Source: a virus
DNA: 47,619 nt
Reading direction: 5' to 3' (one strand)
Virus record (IMG/VR): IMGVR_UViG_3300025012_000140
Location: 1-47,619 of that record
The position numbers and the translations under genes are program-made. Below, one piece after another: positions 16,581 through 23,832 of this stretch (position 1 is the first letter of the stretch; each line of letters begins with the position of its first letter). The notes beneath the pieces were generated by a model, which made no database searches, had not been told where the DNA came from, and worked only from the letters and a program-made list of their open reading frames with translations.

Positions 16581-16604
16581 GGAGAGATTGAAATACATCT
16601 CTCC
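16581..16604 (+). promoter_or_regulatory. Hairpin between dut and the deaminase gene
   Basis: GGAGAGAT and ATCTCTCC pair perfectly over 8 bases with an 8-base loop. No U-tract follows, so it is more likely an RNA processing or stability element within the operon than a terminator. Confidence 0.45.
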
Positions 16605-16633
16605 TACCTCACAGAAAGGAACAACAAAACAAA

Positions 16634-17116
16634 ATGCAAATAATAAATTGGGATGATTGTTTCATGAGCGTTGCATACATATCATCATTACGAAGTAAAG
16701 ATCCAAGAACTCAAGTTGGTGCTTGCATAGTAGATAAAAATCATCGAATCATATCAACAGGGTACAATGGTATGCCCAACAATTGTCCAGATTCAGAAAT
16801 GCCTTGGAAATCAAAAGAAGGATTAGAAGGAAAATATCTATATGTAGTGCATAGTGAGCTTAATGCAATACTTTATGCTAAAAATGATTTAAATGGATGT
16901 ATTCTTTATTCCACATTATTCCCATGTAATGAATGTTCAAAAGCAATAATTCAATCTGGTATATCTGAAGTTGTATATCTAAGTGATAAGTATAAAGACA
17001 CTGAACAAACAATTGCTTCTAGATTTATTCTAAATATGGCAGGAGTAAGGTATAGACAATTAGTTAGTGATACTAAGATAGAAATAAAATTAGATATAGA
17101 GGAGGAAAACAATTAA
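16634..17116 (+). CDS. Deoxycytidylate (dCMP) deaminase
   Basis: A 160-residue zinc deaminase that converts dCMP to dUMP for thymidylate synthesis. The catalytic zinc motif is VHSELNAIL (His and Glu) with LFPCNECSKAI (the two Cys). The N-terminal DPRTQVGACIVD and the GYNGMP loop are typical of the dCMP deaminase/ComEB family. With dUTPase and ThyX it forms a complete route from dCMP and dUTP to dTMP. AGAAAGGA precedes the start; the next gene begins directly after the stop. Confidence 0.9.
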   Translation: MQIINWDDCFMSVAYISSLRSKDPRTQVGACIVDKNHRIISTGYNGMPNNCPDSEMPWKSKEGLEGKYLYVVHSELNAILYAKNDLNGCILYSTLFPCNECSKAIIQSGISEVVYLSDKYKDTEQTIASRFILNMAGVRYRQLVSDTKIEIKLDIEEENN

Positions 17117-17317
17117 ATGAAAAGAGAATATAGAAAACAATTAGAATATGACTCAAATGAAGATGGAAAAGTTAATTTAGAAGATGCTTTAAATATTATT
17201 GAAATTGTAGAAAATGAAGTAAATACAATCAAAGATATGCTTGAAGAATATACTAATCTTACAGAGATTAAAACAATATTCAAACTTGTAGAAGAATTAA
17301 GTAGTAAATTATATTAA
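17117..17317 (+). CDS. Small protein with EF-hand/dockerin-like loop
   Basis: A 66-residue protein starting immediately after the deaminase stop, with GAGGAAA upstream. Residues 12-23 read DSNEDGKVNLED, matching the calcium-loop pattern D-x-N-x-D-G-x-V-x-x-x-D seen in EF-hand and dockerin modules. The rest is helical and acidic. Only one loop is present, so calcium binding is a hint and not established. Function unknown. Confidence 0.6.
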   Translation: MKREYRKQLEYDSNEDGKVNLEDALNIIEIVENEVNTIKDMLEEYTNLTEIKTIFKLVEELSSKLY

Positions 17318-17340
17318 AATTAGAAAGAAGGTTTAAACTA

Positions 17341-17724
17341 ATGTTAAAAAATAAATATTCTCTCGATAATATTTCTATTGAACCAAACTACACTGATAAA
17401 TGGAGTTATGATTCTCTAAATAATGGTGATTTTATTATGTTAAATGAAGAAAACGGAGATAATTGTCTCAGTTTTGATTTACAACAAGCAAAATTTATTA
17501 GAGATTCATTAAATGAAATTATTACATATTATGAAAATATGCCATCAGTAGGAAATCATATTGAAGTAATTAATGGAATGTTTAAAGGTTATTTTGGTAA
17601 AATATTTGACATTGATATTTGTGATTCAAAAAGACCATTAGCAATAAGATTAGATGATAATTCTGATTTTAATGATTGTACTTGTTTTGTAAATTTTGAC
17701 GATATTAAGAAAGAAAGTAAATAA
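17341..17724 (+). CDS. Hypothetical protein with KOW-like segment
   Basis: A 127-residue protein behind AGAAAGAAGG. The C-terminal half (GNHIEVINGMFKGYFGKIFDID) resembles a KOW motif, a small beta element found in ribosomal and transcription proteins that binds RNA or protein. The N-terminal half is acidic with QQAKFIRDSLNEII. A role in RNA or DNA binding is an inference only. Confidence 0.6.
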   Translation: MLKNKYSLDNISIEPNYTDKWSYDSLNNGDFIMLNEENGDNCLSFDLQQAKFIRDSLNEIITYYENMPSVGNHIEVINGMFKGYFGKIFDIDICDSKRPLAIRLDDNSDFNDCTCFVNFDDIKKESK

Positions 17725-17747
17725 AATTAGAAGGGAAAGAAATTAAA

Positions 17748-17978
17748 ATGAAAACATTAAATCCACAAAAATCAGAAGAATTATGGAATGAAATTAAAAA
17801 TATTGAATATCTTATTTCAAAACTAGGTGGTTGTGTTCAAAATCCAGACTTTGTAAACGAAAAAAATGCAATAGAAAATTTTAATAATTTTGATGATGAT
17901 TATGACAAAGTTATTAATAAATTAGAAAAAGTAAGAGAAGAATTATTTGATCTATATAGTGAAATTATTAAATACTAA
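17748..17978 (+). CDS. Small helical protein
   Basis: A 76-residue acidic protein, mostly predicted coiled coil (EELWNEIKNIEYLISKL, VINKLEKVREELFDLYSEII). It starts at ATG after GAAGGGAAAG. No family recognised. Confidence 0.6.
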   Translation: MKTLNPQKSEELWNEIKNIEYLISKLGGCVQNPDFVNEKNAIENFNNFDDDYDKVINKLEKVREELFDLYSEIIKY

Positions 17979-18026
17979 ATAAAAAATGGAACTTTAAGTT
18001 AATCAAAAAAAGGAGTTGATTCAAAA

Positions 18027-18335
18027 ATGAAACCATGTATACATTTCGACAGCGGAGTTTGCTATTCAACTAATTGGGAAGAACCATTTGGTGAAGGATG
18101 TTTATTAAATCATAAAGATTCATGTCCTCATTATATTTCAACTACTTCAATTAAAGTAGAATATAAAAATTGGAAAGGTGAAATAGGAATCAGAACAATT
18201 ATTCCTCAAACTATTTATTATGGCAGTACAGATTATCACAAAACAGAGCAATGGTTAATGGATGTATTTGATGTAGAAAAAGATGCTCTAAGAACTTATG
18301 CAATGCTTGACGTTATTGAATTTATTAAGGAGTAA
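18027..18335 (+). CDS. Phage accessory protein, Cys-rich N-terminus
   Basis: A 102-residue protein. Residues 1-35 have Cys and His residues (CIHF, GVC, GCLLNH, CPHY) that could hold a metal ion. The C-terminal 60 residues (YKNWKGE, RTIIPQTIYYGSTDYH, QWLMDVFDVEK) match a short module I recall from many phage and prophage accessory proteins of unknown role. AAAGGAG sits before the start. Confidence 0.65.
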   Translation: MKPCIHFDSGVCYSTNWEEPFGEGCLLNHKDSCPHYISTTSIKVEYKNWKGEIGIRTIIPQTIYYGSTDYHKTEQWLMDVFDVEKDALRTYAMLDVIEFIKE

Positions 18336-18398
18336 CAAATGGAATATAAATTATAGAGATTATATGGAATGGTATTAAATAATGAAGGGAGAAAATGA

Positions 18399-19091
18399 AT
18401 GCCAATAAGAACAGAACAAATTGATGTATCTTTTAATCTAAAACTTCAAAAAGACCTCCAAGAACATGAAGTAATTTGCTCTCACTGTGGAGGAATAGGA
18501 CTTCAAGTAGATGATAATCCTTTTGGACTCAAAGAGGAAAACAGCAAAATTCACTTCCCATATAAACAACAAACTATTGTTAGTTGTAGACATTGTTATA
18601 ATGGAGTTCAAAGCAAATGTTTACATTGTGAAAAGATATTATCTAGAGGAACTTCTAGATGTGATTGTAAACAGTCAAATTTAGAACGTCTTCAGGAACA
18701 ATATGAAAAAGATGTAGAAACTTGGAATAAAGCAAAGAAAATATCTTATGAACAAGCAACAAATGATTTTATTATGATTTATATTGATAACTATGATAAA
18801 TATATCATAGTTGAAGAATTAGAAGAATGGATAGAGGATAAAGAAAGTGAAGCAGATCAATCAATATGTCGTGAAGAATTAAGAGTTTACGGTACACAGT
18901 TAATTGAATTGTCTATGGATGCTTCTGATATTTTAGAAAATGCTTTTAGTGATTTACATGAAGATACTATGGATAATATCTCAGATGATGATCAAAAAGA
19001 ACTTCAAGTATTATTAGATCAATGGTGTGAAGAAAATAAAGCAGGAACTACTACTTATTATGCTGATTTTAGTGTTGGAATTAAGATATAG
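18399..19091 (+). CDS. Zinc-finger phage protein of unknown function
   Basis: A 230-residue protein. The N-terminal 75 residues contain four Cys pairs (CSHCGG, CRHCYNG, CLHCEKI, CDCK), suggesting two zinc-binding knuckles in a DnaJ/rubredoxin-like layout. A helical middle (QEQYEKDVETWNKAKK) and an acidic C-terminal domain with LMDASDILENAF-like and WCEENKAGTTTYY segments follow. This layout is common in Bacillus phage operons, but no activity is known to me. GAAGGGAG lies upstream. Confidence 0.65.
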   Translation: MPIRTEQIDVSFNLKLQKDLQEHEVICSHCGGIGLQVDDNPFGLKEENSKIHFPYKQQTIVSCRHCYNGVQSKCLHCEKILSRGTSRCDCKQSNLERLQEQYEKDVETWNKAKKISYEQATNDFIMIYIDNYDKYIIVEELEEWIEDKESEADQSICREELRVYGTQLIELSMDASDILENAFSDLHEDTMDNISDDDQKELQVLLDQWCEENKAGTTTYYADFSVGIKI

Positions 19092-19105
19092 GAAGGTGTA
19101 AAACG

Positions 19106-19267
19106 ATGACATGTAATTATTGCAAAAATCATAATATGGAATGGTGTTTAACAAATTGTTATAATGATACTTTTAAATGCAAAAATTGCGGAACAACTGT
19201 AGAAATTAAACAAAATAAAGAATTATTAACTGAATTTTTAATGGTTTGGGATACTCCTGAGAAATAA
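19106..19267 (+). CDS. Small double zinc-ribbon protein (53 residues)
   Basis: ATG at 19106 behind GGAAGGTG, TAA at 19265-19267. The protein has CNYC, WCLTNC and CKNCG, that is three Cys pairs in its first 28 residues, followed by a helical tail (KELLTEFLMVWD). It is likely a small metal-binding adaptor; partner unknown. Confidence 0.65.
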   Translation: MTCNYCKNHNMEWCLTNCYNDTFKCKNCGTTVEIKQNKELLTEFLMVWDTPEK

Positions 19268-19295
19268 TGATTTTAATTGAAAGGAAGAGGAAATA

Positions 19296-19625
19296 ATGAA
19301 AACCAGTGAAGTAATTGTAGAACTTAGCAAAGATGATAATGAAAGTATTTTTATTAATGAAATGGGGCAAAGAGTTAGGAGTCTTGCTTGTCAGATAGTG
19401 TGGTGTGAACACGGAAGAAAACCAGTTGAATTGACAAAATTATTCCTGAGTCATAAATGGAAATTAGACCATAAATCTCGCAAACAGGTTGACTTCGTAA
19501 CAGCCGCGAATAGTGGTAAAAGAATTAGTCCAGTAGATGAACCTTTATTCAGAAATATTGAAGTTTGGTCATGGGGAGGATTAACACTAGAACGTATCAA
19601 TGGAAAGTGGTTTATTGAAGATTAA
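19296..19625 (+). CDS. Hypothetical protein
   Basis: A 109-residue protein starting at ATG after GAAAGGAAGAGG. Tryptophan and Lys-rich (VEVWSWGGLTLERINGKW at the C-terminus). One Cys pair lies in CQIVWCEHG. I do not recognise the family. An out-of-frame extension of the following gene overlaps its end, but the better start of that gene is downstream. Confidence 0.6.
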   Translation: MKTSEVIVELSKDDNESIFINEMGQRVRSLACQIVWCEHGRKPVELTKLFLSHKWKLDHKSRKQVDFVTAANSGKRISPVDEPLFRNIEVWSWGGLTLERINGKWFIED

Positions 19626-19662
19626 ACAACTTATCAAAGATAACTTGAAAGGAAGATGTAAA

Positions 19663-20097
19663 ATGTTTAACGGAACAATAGAAATGAATAACGATTATCA
19701 TGCTATGAGATCAATTGATTCTATTTTTACAGTTATAGAAAACTTCAGAAAGAAATTTAATTTAGATATTCTAGATATTAAGAAAGAAACTGACAGTAAA
19801 TTAGAAAAGTTTATATTTGAACTTTCTCAAACAACAATTATTTTTTCTTTTGCTTCTTTTAATAAAAAATGTGAAATTATTACATATGATGAATTAGATA
19901 AATTTTGTGAAAGATATAATTATCTAAATTACTATCTAACTGATTTTGATTTTAAAGTTGGTGATATTGTTTACTACAATCATAAAGCAGTAATTGTCAC
20001 AGAACTTCTAGATGATAATAATTATATGAATGTAATATCAAAAGAAAATGAGATAACTAAAAAAGAATATAAGTGTTGGGCAATGAGATTAAATTAA
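19663..20097 (+). CDS. Hypothetical protein
   Basis: A 144-residue protein. The frame is open from 19600, but GAAAGGAAG at 19647-19655 points to ATG 19663. The C-terminal third reads VGDIVYYNHKAVIVTELLDDNNYMNV, a small beta-barrel-like segment often seen in phage proteins. The N-terminal part is alpha/beta with FIFELSQTTIIFSFASF. No function can be assigned. Confidence 0.6.
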   Translation: MFNGTIEMNNDYHAMRSIDSIFTVIENFRKKFNLDILDIKKETDSKLEKFIFELSQTTIIFSFASFNKKCEIITYDELDKFCERYNYLNYYLTDFDFKVGDIVYYNHKAVIVTELLDDNNYMNVISKENEITKKEYKCWAMRLN

Positions 20098-20129
20098 TCC
20101 CTCAAAAAATTTGAAAGGAATGATTTAAA

Positions 20130-20318
20130 ATGTGTACTATGAATTTCACAGAAGAAGAAAAAGAAGCAGTAATACCACAAATTGCTTGCAGATTAGATGA
20201 ATTAAAAGTATTAATGGCAGAAGCAGGAGAAAAGAAAGATACTAGAAGGGTGCTAGAATTAGCAAAGTTTATTGAAAAGATTGAAAGTTTTTATAATAAG
20301 TTGATGTGGGCAAAATAA
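20130..20318 (+). CDS. Small helical protein
   Basis: A 62-residue, highly helical protein (EEEKEAVIPQIACRLDELKVLMAEAGE, FIEKIESFYNKL) with two Cys. It starts at ATG after TGAAAGGA. Looks like a small coiled-coil protein; family unknown. Confidence 0.55.
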   Translation: MCTMNFTEEEKEAVIPQIACRLDELKVLMAEAGEKKDTRRVLELAKFIEKIESFYNKLMWAK

Positions 20319-20341
20319 ATAATAAAGGAGGAATAAAAACA

Positions 20342-20605
20342 ATGTTTAATATATTGCAACTCATTGGAGGATTAATTTTAAGCTTTGGTTATATACCTCA
20401 AATAAGACAAATTATAAAAACTAAATCAGTAAATGATCTTAATTTACAAACATTTGGTTCTGTATTTTTAGGAATTCTATTAATGGAAATTTACGCAGTT
20501 AACTTATTTACACATGGAACAGGTGGAATGTTTTTTGTCACTAATACAATGGCACTTGCATTGAGTGGAATTATGGTTGGATTAATAATAAAGTACACTA
20601 AATAA
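20342..20605 (+). CDS. SemiSWEET/PQ-loop membrane protein
   Basis: An 87-residue protein with three predicted membrane helices: ILQLIGGLILSFGYIPQ, LQTFGSVFLGILLMEIYAV and FFVTNTMALALSGIMVGLII. The first helix carries the PQ-loop signature GYIPQIRQIIKTKSVNDL, the defining motif of SemiSWEET transporters, which dimerise to move sugars or other small solutes across the membrane. Length matches a single triple-helix bundle. The upstream extension to 20306 lacks a ribosome binding site; AAAGGAGGAA at 20324-20333 fixes ATG 20342. Finding a transporter among phage-type genes is unusual; its substrate cannot be read. Confidence 0.8.
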   Translation: MFNILQLIGGLILSFGYIPQIRQIIKTKSVNDLNLQTFGSVFLGILLMEIYAVNLFTHGTGGMFFVTNTMALALSGIMVGLIIKYTK

Positions 20606-20639
20606 CCTATTCTATATAAATTATTTGGAGGAAAATATA

Positions 20640-20816
20640 ATGTTAGAAAAAGCTTTAAGGTTGGCTTGTAAAGAATTAAGTAAGAAACCTGAAAATGAAT
20701 GGATGCTACACAAATGTCCGTTACATGATTTTGGCAAATGCGTATCAGATAATCATCCAGTTAAATGTAACGATATTCGAGAAGAATGTTGGTATAAATA
20801 TTTTACAAGCAAGTGA
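20640..20816 (+). CDS. Small Cys-rich protein
   Basis: A 58-residue protein with ATG at 20640 after TTTGGAGGAA. Cys and His residues are regularly spaced (CPLHDFGKC, PVKCND, EECWYKYF), suggesting a metal-binding knuckle. No family recognised. Confidence 0.55.
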   Translation: MLEKALRLACKELSKKPENEWMLHKCPLHDFGKCVSDNHPVKCNDIREECWYKYFTSK

Positions 20817-20840
20817 AATTTCATATTAGAAAGGAAAGGA

Positions 20841-21059
20841 ATGATAGTTATCGCATGTTTACCACCTTGGACAAAATACTTAAATGACACTATCCAAATA
20901 TTAGCACAAATCAGAGAAGAAATTAATAATGGTAATTATGATTCTGCGTGGCAATCTAGAGAACTAAAAAGAAGTATAGAACTACTTCAAAGTCTTAGAG
21001 ATGATTTAAGTTTATTACCAGAAAAGATTAATAAAATTGTGAGTATTTATACTGATTAA
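20841..21059 (+). CDS. Small helical protein
   Basis: A 72-residue protein starting at ATG close behind GAAAGGAAAGGA. Apart from the N-terminus (IVIACLPPW) it is one or two long helices (QILAQIREEINNG, ELKRSIELLQSLRDDLSLL). Function unknown. Confidence 0.55.
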   Translation: MIVIACLPPWTKYLNDTIQILAQIREEINNGNYDSAWQSRELKRSIELLQSLRDDLSLLPEKINKIVSIYTD

Positions 21060-21079
21060 GGAAAGAAGGAGATGTAATC

Positions 21080-21532
21080 TTGGAGCAACTTAAACGATGT
21101 GAAAAATGTGGTTCATTATCTTATTGGTATTCATATTTTCAATCATATATGTGTAATACATGCCAACATAAAGAGAAACATATTAAAAACAAATATAAAA
21201 TAATTACTCTTTGTGGCAGTACAAAGTTTAAGGATGAATTCCTTAAAGCACAAAAAGAATTAACTCTTCAAGGTAATATAGTTATCTCAGTTGGATTGTT
21301 TGGTCATGCTGATGGAGATTATAAAACAGTTCTGACAGATGATATTAAAATTATGTTAGACGATATGCATAAAAGAAAAATTGATTTAACAGATGAGATT
21401 TATGTAATTAATAAGGATGGATACATAGGAAACAGTACAAAAAGTGAAATTGAATATGCAGAAGAAAAAGGTAAAGTTATTAATTATTTAGAGCATATTT
21501 ATGATTTAATAAAAGATAATGGTTTTCTATAG
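21080..21532 (+). CDS. Zinc-ribbon plus Rossmann-like (deoxyribosyltransferase/SLOG-type) protein
   Basis: A 150-residue protein with a TTG start after GAAGGAGATG. Residues 5-35 form a zinc ribbon (CEKCGS, CNTCQH). From residue 40 the sequence KIITLCGSTKFKDEF, VISVGLFGH, DDMHKRKIDLTDEIYVINKDGYIGNST and SEIEYAEEKGK follows the fold of nucleoside 2-deoxyribosyltransferase-like phage proteins, which handle nucleosides or nucleotides. The catalytic residues cannot be fixed from sequence alone. The fused zinc ribbon is not usual for the enzyme family. Confidence 0.6.
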   Translation: MEQLKRCEKCGSLSYWYSYFQSYMCNTCQHKEKHIKNKYKIITLCGSTKFKDEFLKAQKELTLQGNIVISVGLFGHADGDYKTVLTDDIKIMLDDMHKRKIDLTDEIYVINKDGYIGNSTKSEIEYAEEKGKVINYLEHIYDLIKDNGFL

Positions 21533-21572
21533 GTTAAAAGATAAAATATAATAAAAAGGAGTATAAATAAAA

Positions 21573-21728
21573 ATGATCACAAATAAAGAAAACTACATTC
21601 TACAAGCAATGGATAAATTCAACTACAAATTAGTAGAATAATTTATGAATGAATACAAACTATCTGAAATAGATGCCAGAAGAGGTCTGGCAGAAATATA
21701 TTATTATAATGAATTTGAAATTATTTAA
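21573..21728 (+). pseudogene. Small gene with an in-frame TAA
   Basis: ATG at 21573 behind AAAAGGAG opens a frame of 22 residues (MITNKENYILQAMDKFNYKLVE) closed by TAA at 21639. The same frame continues without break for 28 more residues (FMNEYKLSEIDARRGLAEIYYYNEF) to TAA at 21726. Composition and phase suggest one 51-residue gene with a nonsense codon where a Tyr codon (TAT/TAC) is expected. Read-through or re-initiation at the ATG at 21645 cannot be excluded. Confidence 0.55.
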
Positions 21729-21764
21729 TCTATTTAATTATTATCAATAAAGGAGGAAATAATC

Positions 21765-21956
21765 ATAGACGTTCTACTCTACAACTCAAAAGATGAAGTA
21801 GTAACCGCATACACCTCTAACAATCTTGATTATAAAAACAATGATCAAATCACTATCAAAGGAAGTAATAAAAACTACAAAGTAGTTGATATTAATAAAT
21901 ATCATGTTATGGGAAGAGAACAGCATGTGGCGTTGGAATTAAAGGCTATTAAGTAA
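21765..21956 (+). CDS. Small protein with apparent AUA (or AUC) start
   Basis: A frame of about 63 residues (DVLLYNSKDEVVTAYTSNN ... HVALELKAIK) is preceded by a strong AAAGGAGGAA at 21749-21758, yet contains no ATG, GTG or TTG near its beginning. The codons in place are ATC (21762) and ATA (21765), with ATA at the best spacing. The protein looks like a small SH3-like beta barrel (QITIKGSNKNYKVVDINKY). Coding appears real from its smooth residue pattern; the start is the odd part. Confidence 0.55.
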   Translation: MDVLLYNSKDEVVTAYTSNNLDYKNNDQITIKGSNKNYKVVDINKYHVMGREQHVALELKAIK

Positions 21957-22000
21957 ATCATAGGTTGTTATAAATCATAAAATAATATCAAAGAAAGGAT

Positions 22001-22207
22001 ATGGATGTCATGGATAAAGATGAACGTGTTACCTGTACAGATTGTGTAAATTGGGATAAATTAAAAAAGAAGTTAGAAAACTACTTTAGTTGTAATACTG
22101 CACTATGTTTTCGTTGTGAATGTAATAATTGTAGCTGTTATGATCCCACTAGCACTAGAAGATTTGAGACTAGACCCATGTTTATAAGGAAGATTGATAT
22201 TACATAA
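22001..22207 (+). CDS. Small Cys-rich protein
   Basis: A 68-residue protein with eight cysteines in CTDCVNW, FSCNTALCFRCECNNCSCYD, a likely multi-metal knuckle. The ribosome binding site AAAGGA is close to ATG 22001; ATG 22010 is a second possible start with longer spacing. No family recognised. Confidence 0.55.
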   Translation: MDVMDKDERVTCTDCVNWDKLKKKLENYFSCNTALCFRCECNNCSCYDPTSTRRFETRPMFIRKIDIT

Positions 22208-22225
22208 ACATAAAATTAGTAATGT

Positions 22226-22268
22226 AAAGTGAAATAAGTAATAGAAAATATAATTCTTATTTCACTTT
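22226..22268 (+). promoter_or_regulatory. Perfect 13-bp inverted repeat
   Basis: AAAGTGAAATAAG (22226-22238) and CTTATTTCACTTT (22256-22268) pair exactly around a 17-base loop, extended by a wobble and a G-C pair. No U-tract follows. A weak promoter-like TTCACT-18-TATAAA begins inside its right arm, so it could separate two transcripts or act as an operator. Confidence 0.5.
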
Positions 22269-22317
22269 GCCAATATTTATGAAATATAAAAATAAAATTT
22301 AAGGAGTTTTTATTAAT

Positions 22318-22512
22318 ATGAGAAATAATGTAAACATTACAAACAAAGAAATTTTAACAAATAAAGAACTTGAAGCAAAACATTATGACAGAATGATGAA
22401 TATTTTAATTACAGATTTTGAAGGAAAAGATTTTAACGAGTGTGATGTAATATTGAGACAAATTATTAAGGTCGCTCATGATTTATTAAATGAGCCTGAT
22501 TTATTGAAGTAG
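22318..22512 (+). CDS. Small acidic protein
   Basis: A 64-residue protein with ATG after TTAAGGAG. Helical throughout (KELEAKHYDRMMNILITDFEG, CDVILRQIIKVAHDLLNE). It follows the hairpin at 22226 and may lead a short sub-operon. Family unknown. Confidence 0.55.
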   Translation: MRNNVNITNKEILTNKELEAKHYDRMMNILITDFEGKDFNECDVILRQIIKVAHDLLNEPDLLK

Positions 22513-22519
22513 AAATGCT

Positions 22520-22624
22520 TTGAGAGCTACAGAAAGGTGTGTAGATTCAGTTCAAATTTTATTATGGTATAAATATGTTACAGATAGATTTAGAAGGCTT
22601 AGAGAAGGCAAATTGGAGGAGTGA
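22520..22624 (+). CDS. Possible 34-residue basic protein or gene remnant
   Basis: An open frame from TTG 22520 to TGA 22622 encodes LRATERCVDSVQILLWYKYVTDRF-type sequence, basic and amphipathic, ending at the ribosome binding site of the next gene. There is no good binding site for the TTG. It may be the tail of a lost gene. Weak call. Confidence 0.3.
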   Translation: MRATERCVDSVQILLWYKYVTDRFRRLREGKLEE

Positions 22625-22629
22625 TACAT

Positions 22630-22833
22630 ATGTTGGTAAAGATAAATGATATAATTTATGATTCTACTCAAATTCCTATTTTATTAATATTTGATAAAAA
22701 AGAAATTAAAGATATGCAAAATTTAGCAGACAACAATCATAAATATTGCTCATTTCCAGATGATTCAAAAGATGATATTGAAGAATTTATGAGAGTTGAT
22801 GAAATTGATAAGATTGGATTCTTGCAATATTGA
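22630..22833 (+). CDS. Small hypothetical protein
   Basis: A 67-residue protein with ATG at 22630 after TTGGAGGAGTGAT. Alpha/beta with an acidic end (FPDDSKDDIEEFMRVDEIDKIGFLQY). Family unknown. Its upstream sequence GTGATACAT is the same as that before the ATT-start gene at 10544 and serves to calibrate that start. Confidence 0.6.
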   Translation: MLVKINDIIYDSTQIPILLIFDKKEIKDMQNLADNNHKYCSFPDDSKDDIEEFMRVDEIDKIGFLQY

Positions 22834-22871
22834 ATCTAATAAATTAAAAATAATTAAGGAGGAAATAAGGT

Positions 22872-23829
22872 ATGACCGAAGGTAAAAAAAATAGTAAAAA
22901 TTGGAGACAAATTTATAAGTAATAAAGGATATGAATACGAGGTTATAAATGAATTAAAAGGAAGTAAATATGAAGTTAGATTTACAGGTACAGGATATAT
23001 TACTAAGTCTGACAAAAAAGAAGTTTTAAATGGATGCATACGAGATTGGGAAACTCCTTATATTTGTGGTATCGGAATAGTGGGTAAAGAAATAGATCAT
23101 CCCCAAAAGCATTATTTATATGATAGATGGAGAGATATGTTAAGGCGGTGTTATGATAATAGGTGTAATAGTTATTGTACATATGGAGCAGTAGGGGTAA
23201 CAGTTGATGAAAGATGGTTTAGATTTATTAATTACGTAAATGATATCGAAACTAAGGAAAACTTTGAAAAACTAAAGACGAAAAATTGTGGTTGGGAAAT
23301 AGATAAAGATTTAAAAGGAAATGGTACAAAAATATATTCTAATGCAACAACTTCAATTATTACGGTTGAAGAAAATGTAAAAGAGAGAATTATTAGGCAA
23401 GGTAATCCTGCAATGAATAATAGAATAAAAGTTATGCAATTTACAACAAAAGGAAATTTTATTAAAACGCATGAGAGCATTATTGACGCTATACAGTTTA
23501 TCGGCGTTATAAGTAGTAATAATGGTTCAAGTATAATTGATTGTTGCAGAAGTAGAACTAAGACAGCTTATGGGTTTACATGGATGTATGAAAAAGATTT
23601 TATAGATTTTGAATCAGCTCGTATAAAAATAATACATAGATTAGAATATACTCCAGATAAATATCGTAAAATAGTTTTACAAATGGACAATGCCTACAAC
23701 ATTATAAATGAATTTAAAGGGTTAAAAAGAGCATCTAAAAGTTTAGGTGTTGCTGTTAGTACAGTAGCAAATGCCATAACTAGAGGAAATAAATGCAAAG
23801 GTTTTATAATAAGATATAAGGAGGAATAA
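22872..23829 (+). pseudogene. HNH/NUMOD endonuclease split by a frameshift at an A8 run
   Basis: ATG 22872 behind AAGGAGGAA opens a frame that stops at 22920. Removing one A from the run at 22884-22891 joins it to VKIGDKFISNKGYEYEV... and on into the long frame that ends at 23829. The joined protein of about 318 residues has an N-terminal barrel-like domain, the phage HNH-type core (YDRWRDMLRRCYDN, YGAVGVTVDERWF, WEIDKDLKGNG) and two NUMOD1 units (VMQFTTKGNFIKTHES, IVLQMDNAYNIINEFKG). It is probably a homing endonuclease next to the topoisomerase genes. The shift may be real inactivation, a homopolymer error or switching by slippage. Confidence 0.65.
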
Positions 23830-23832
23830 ATT

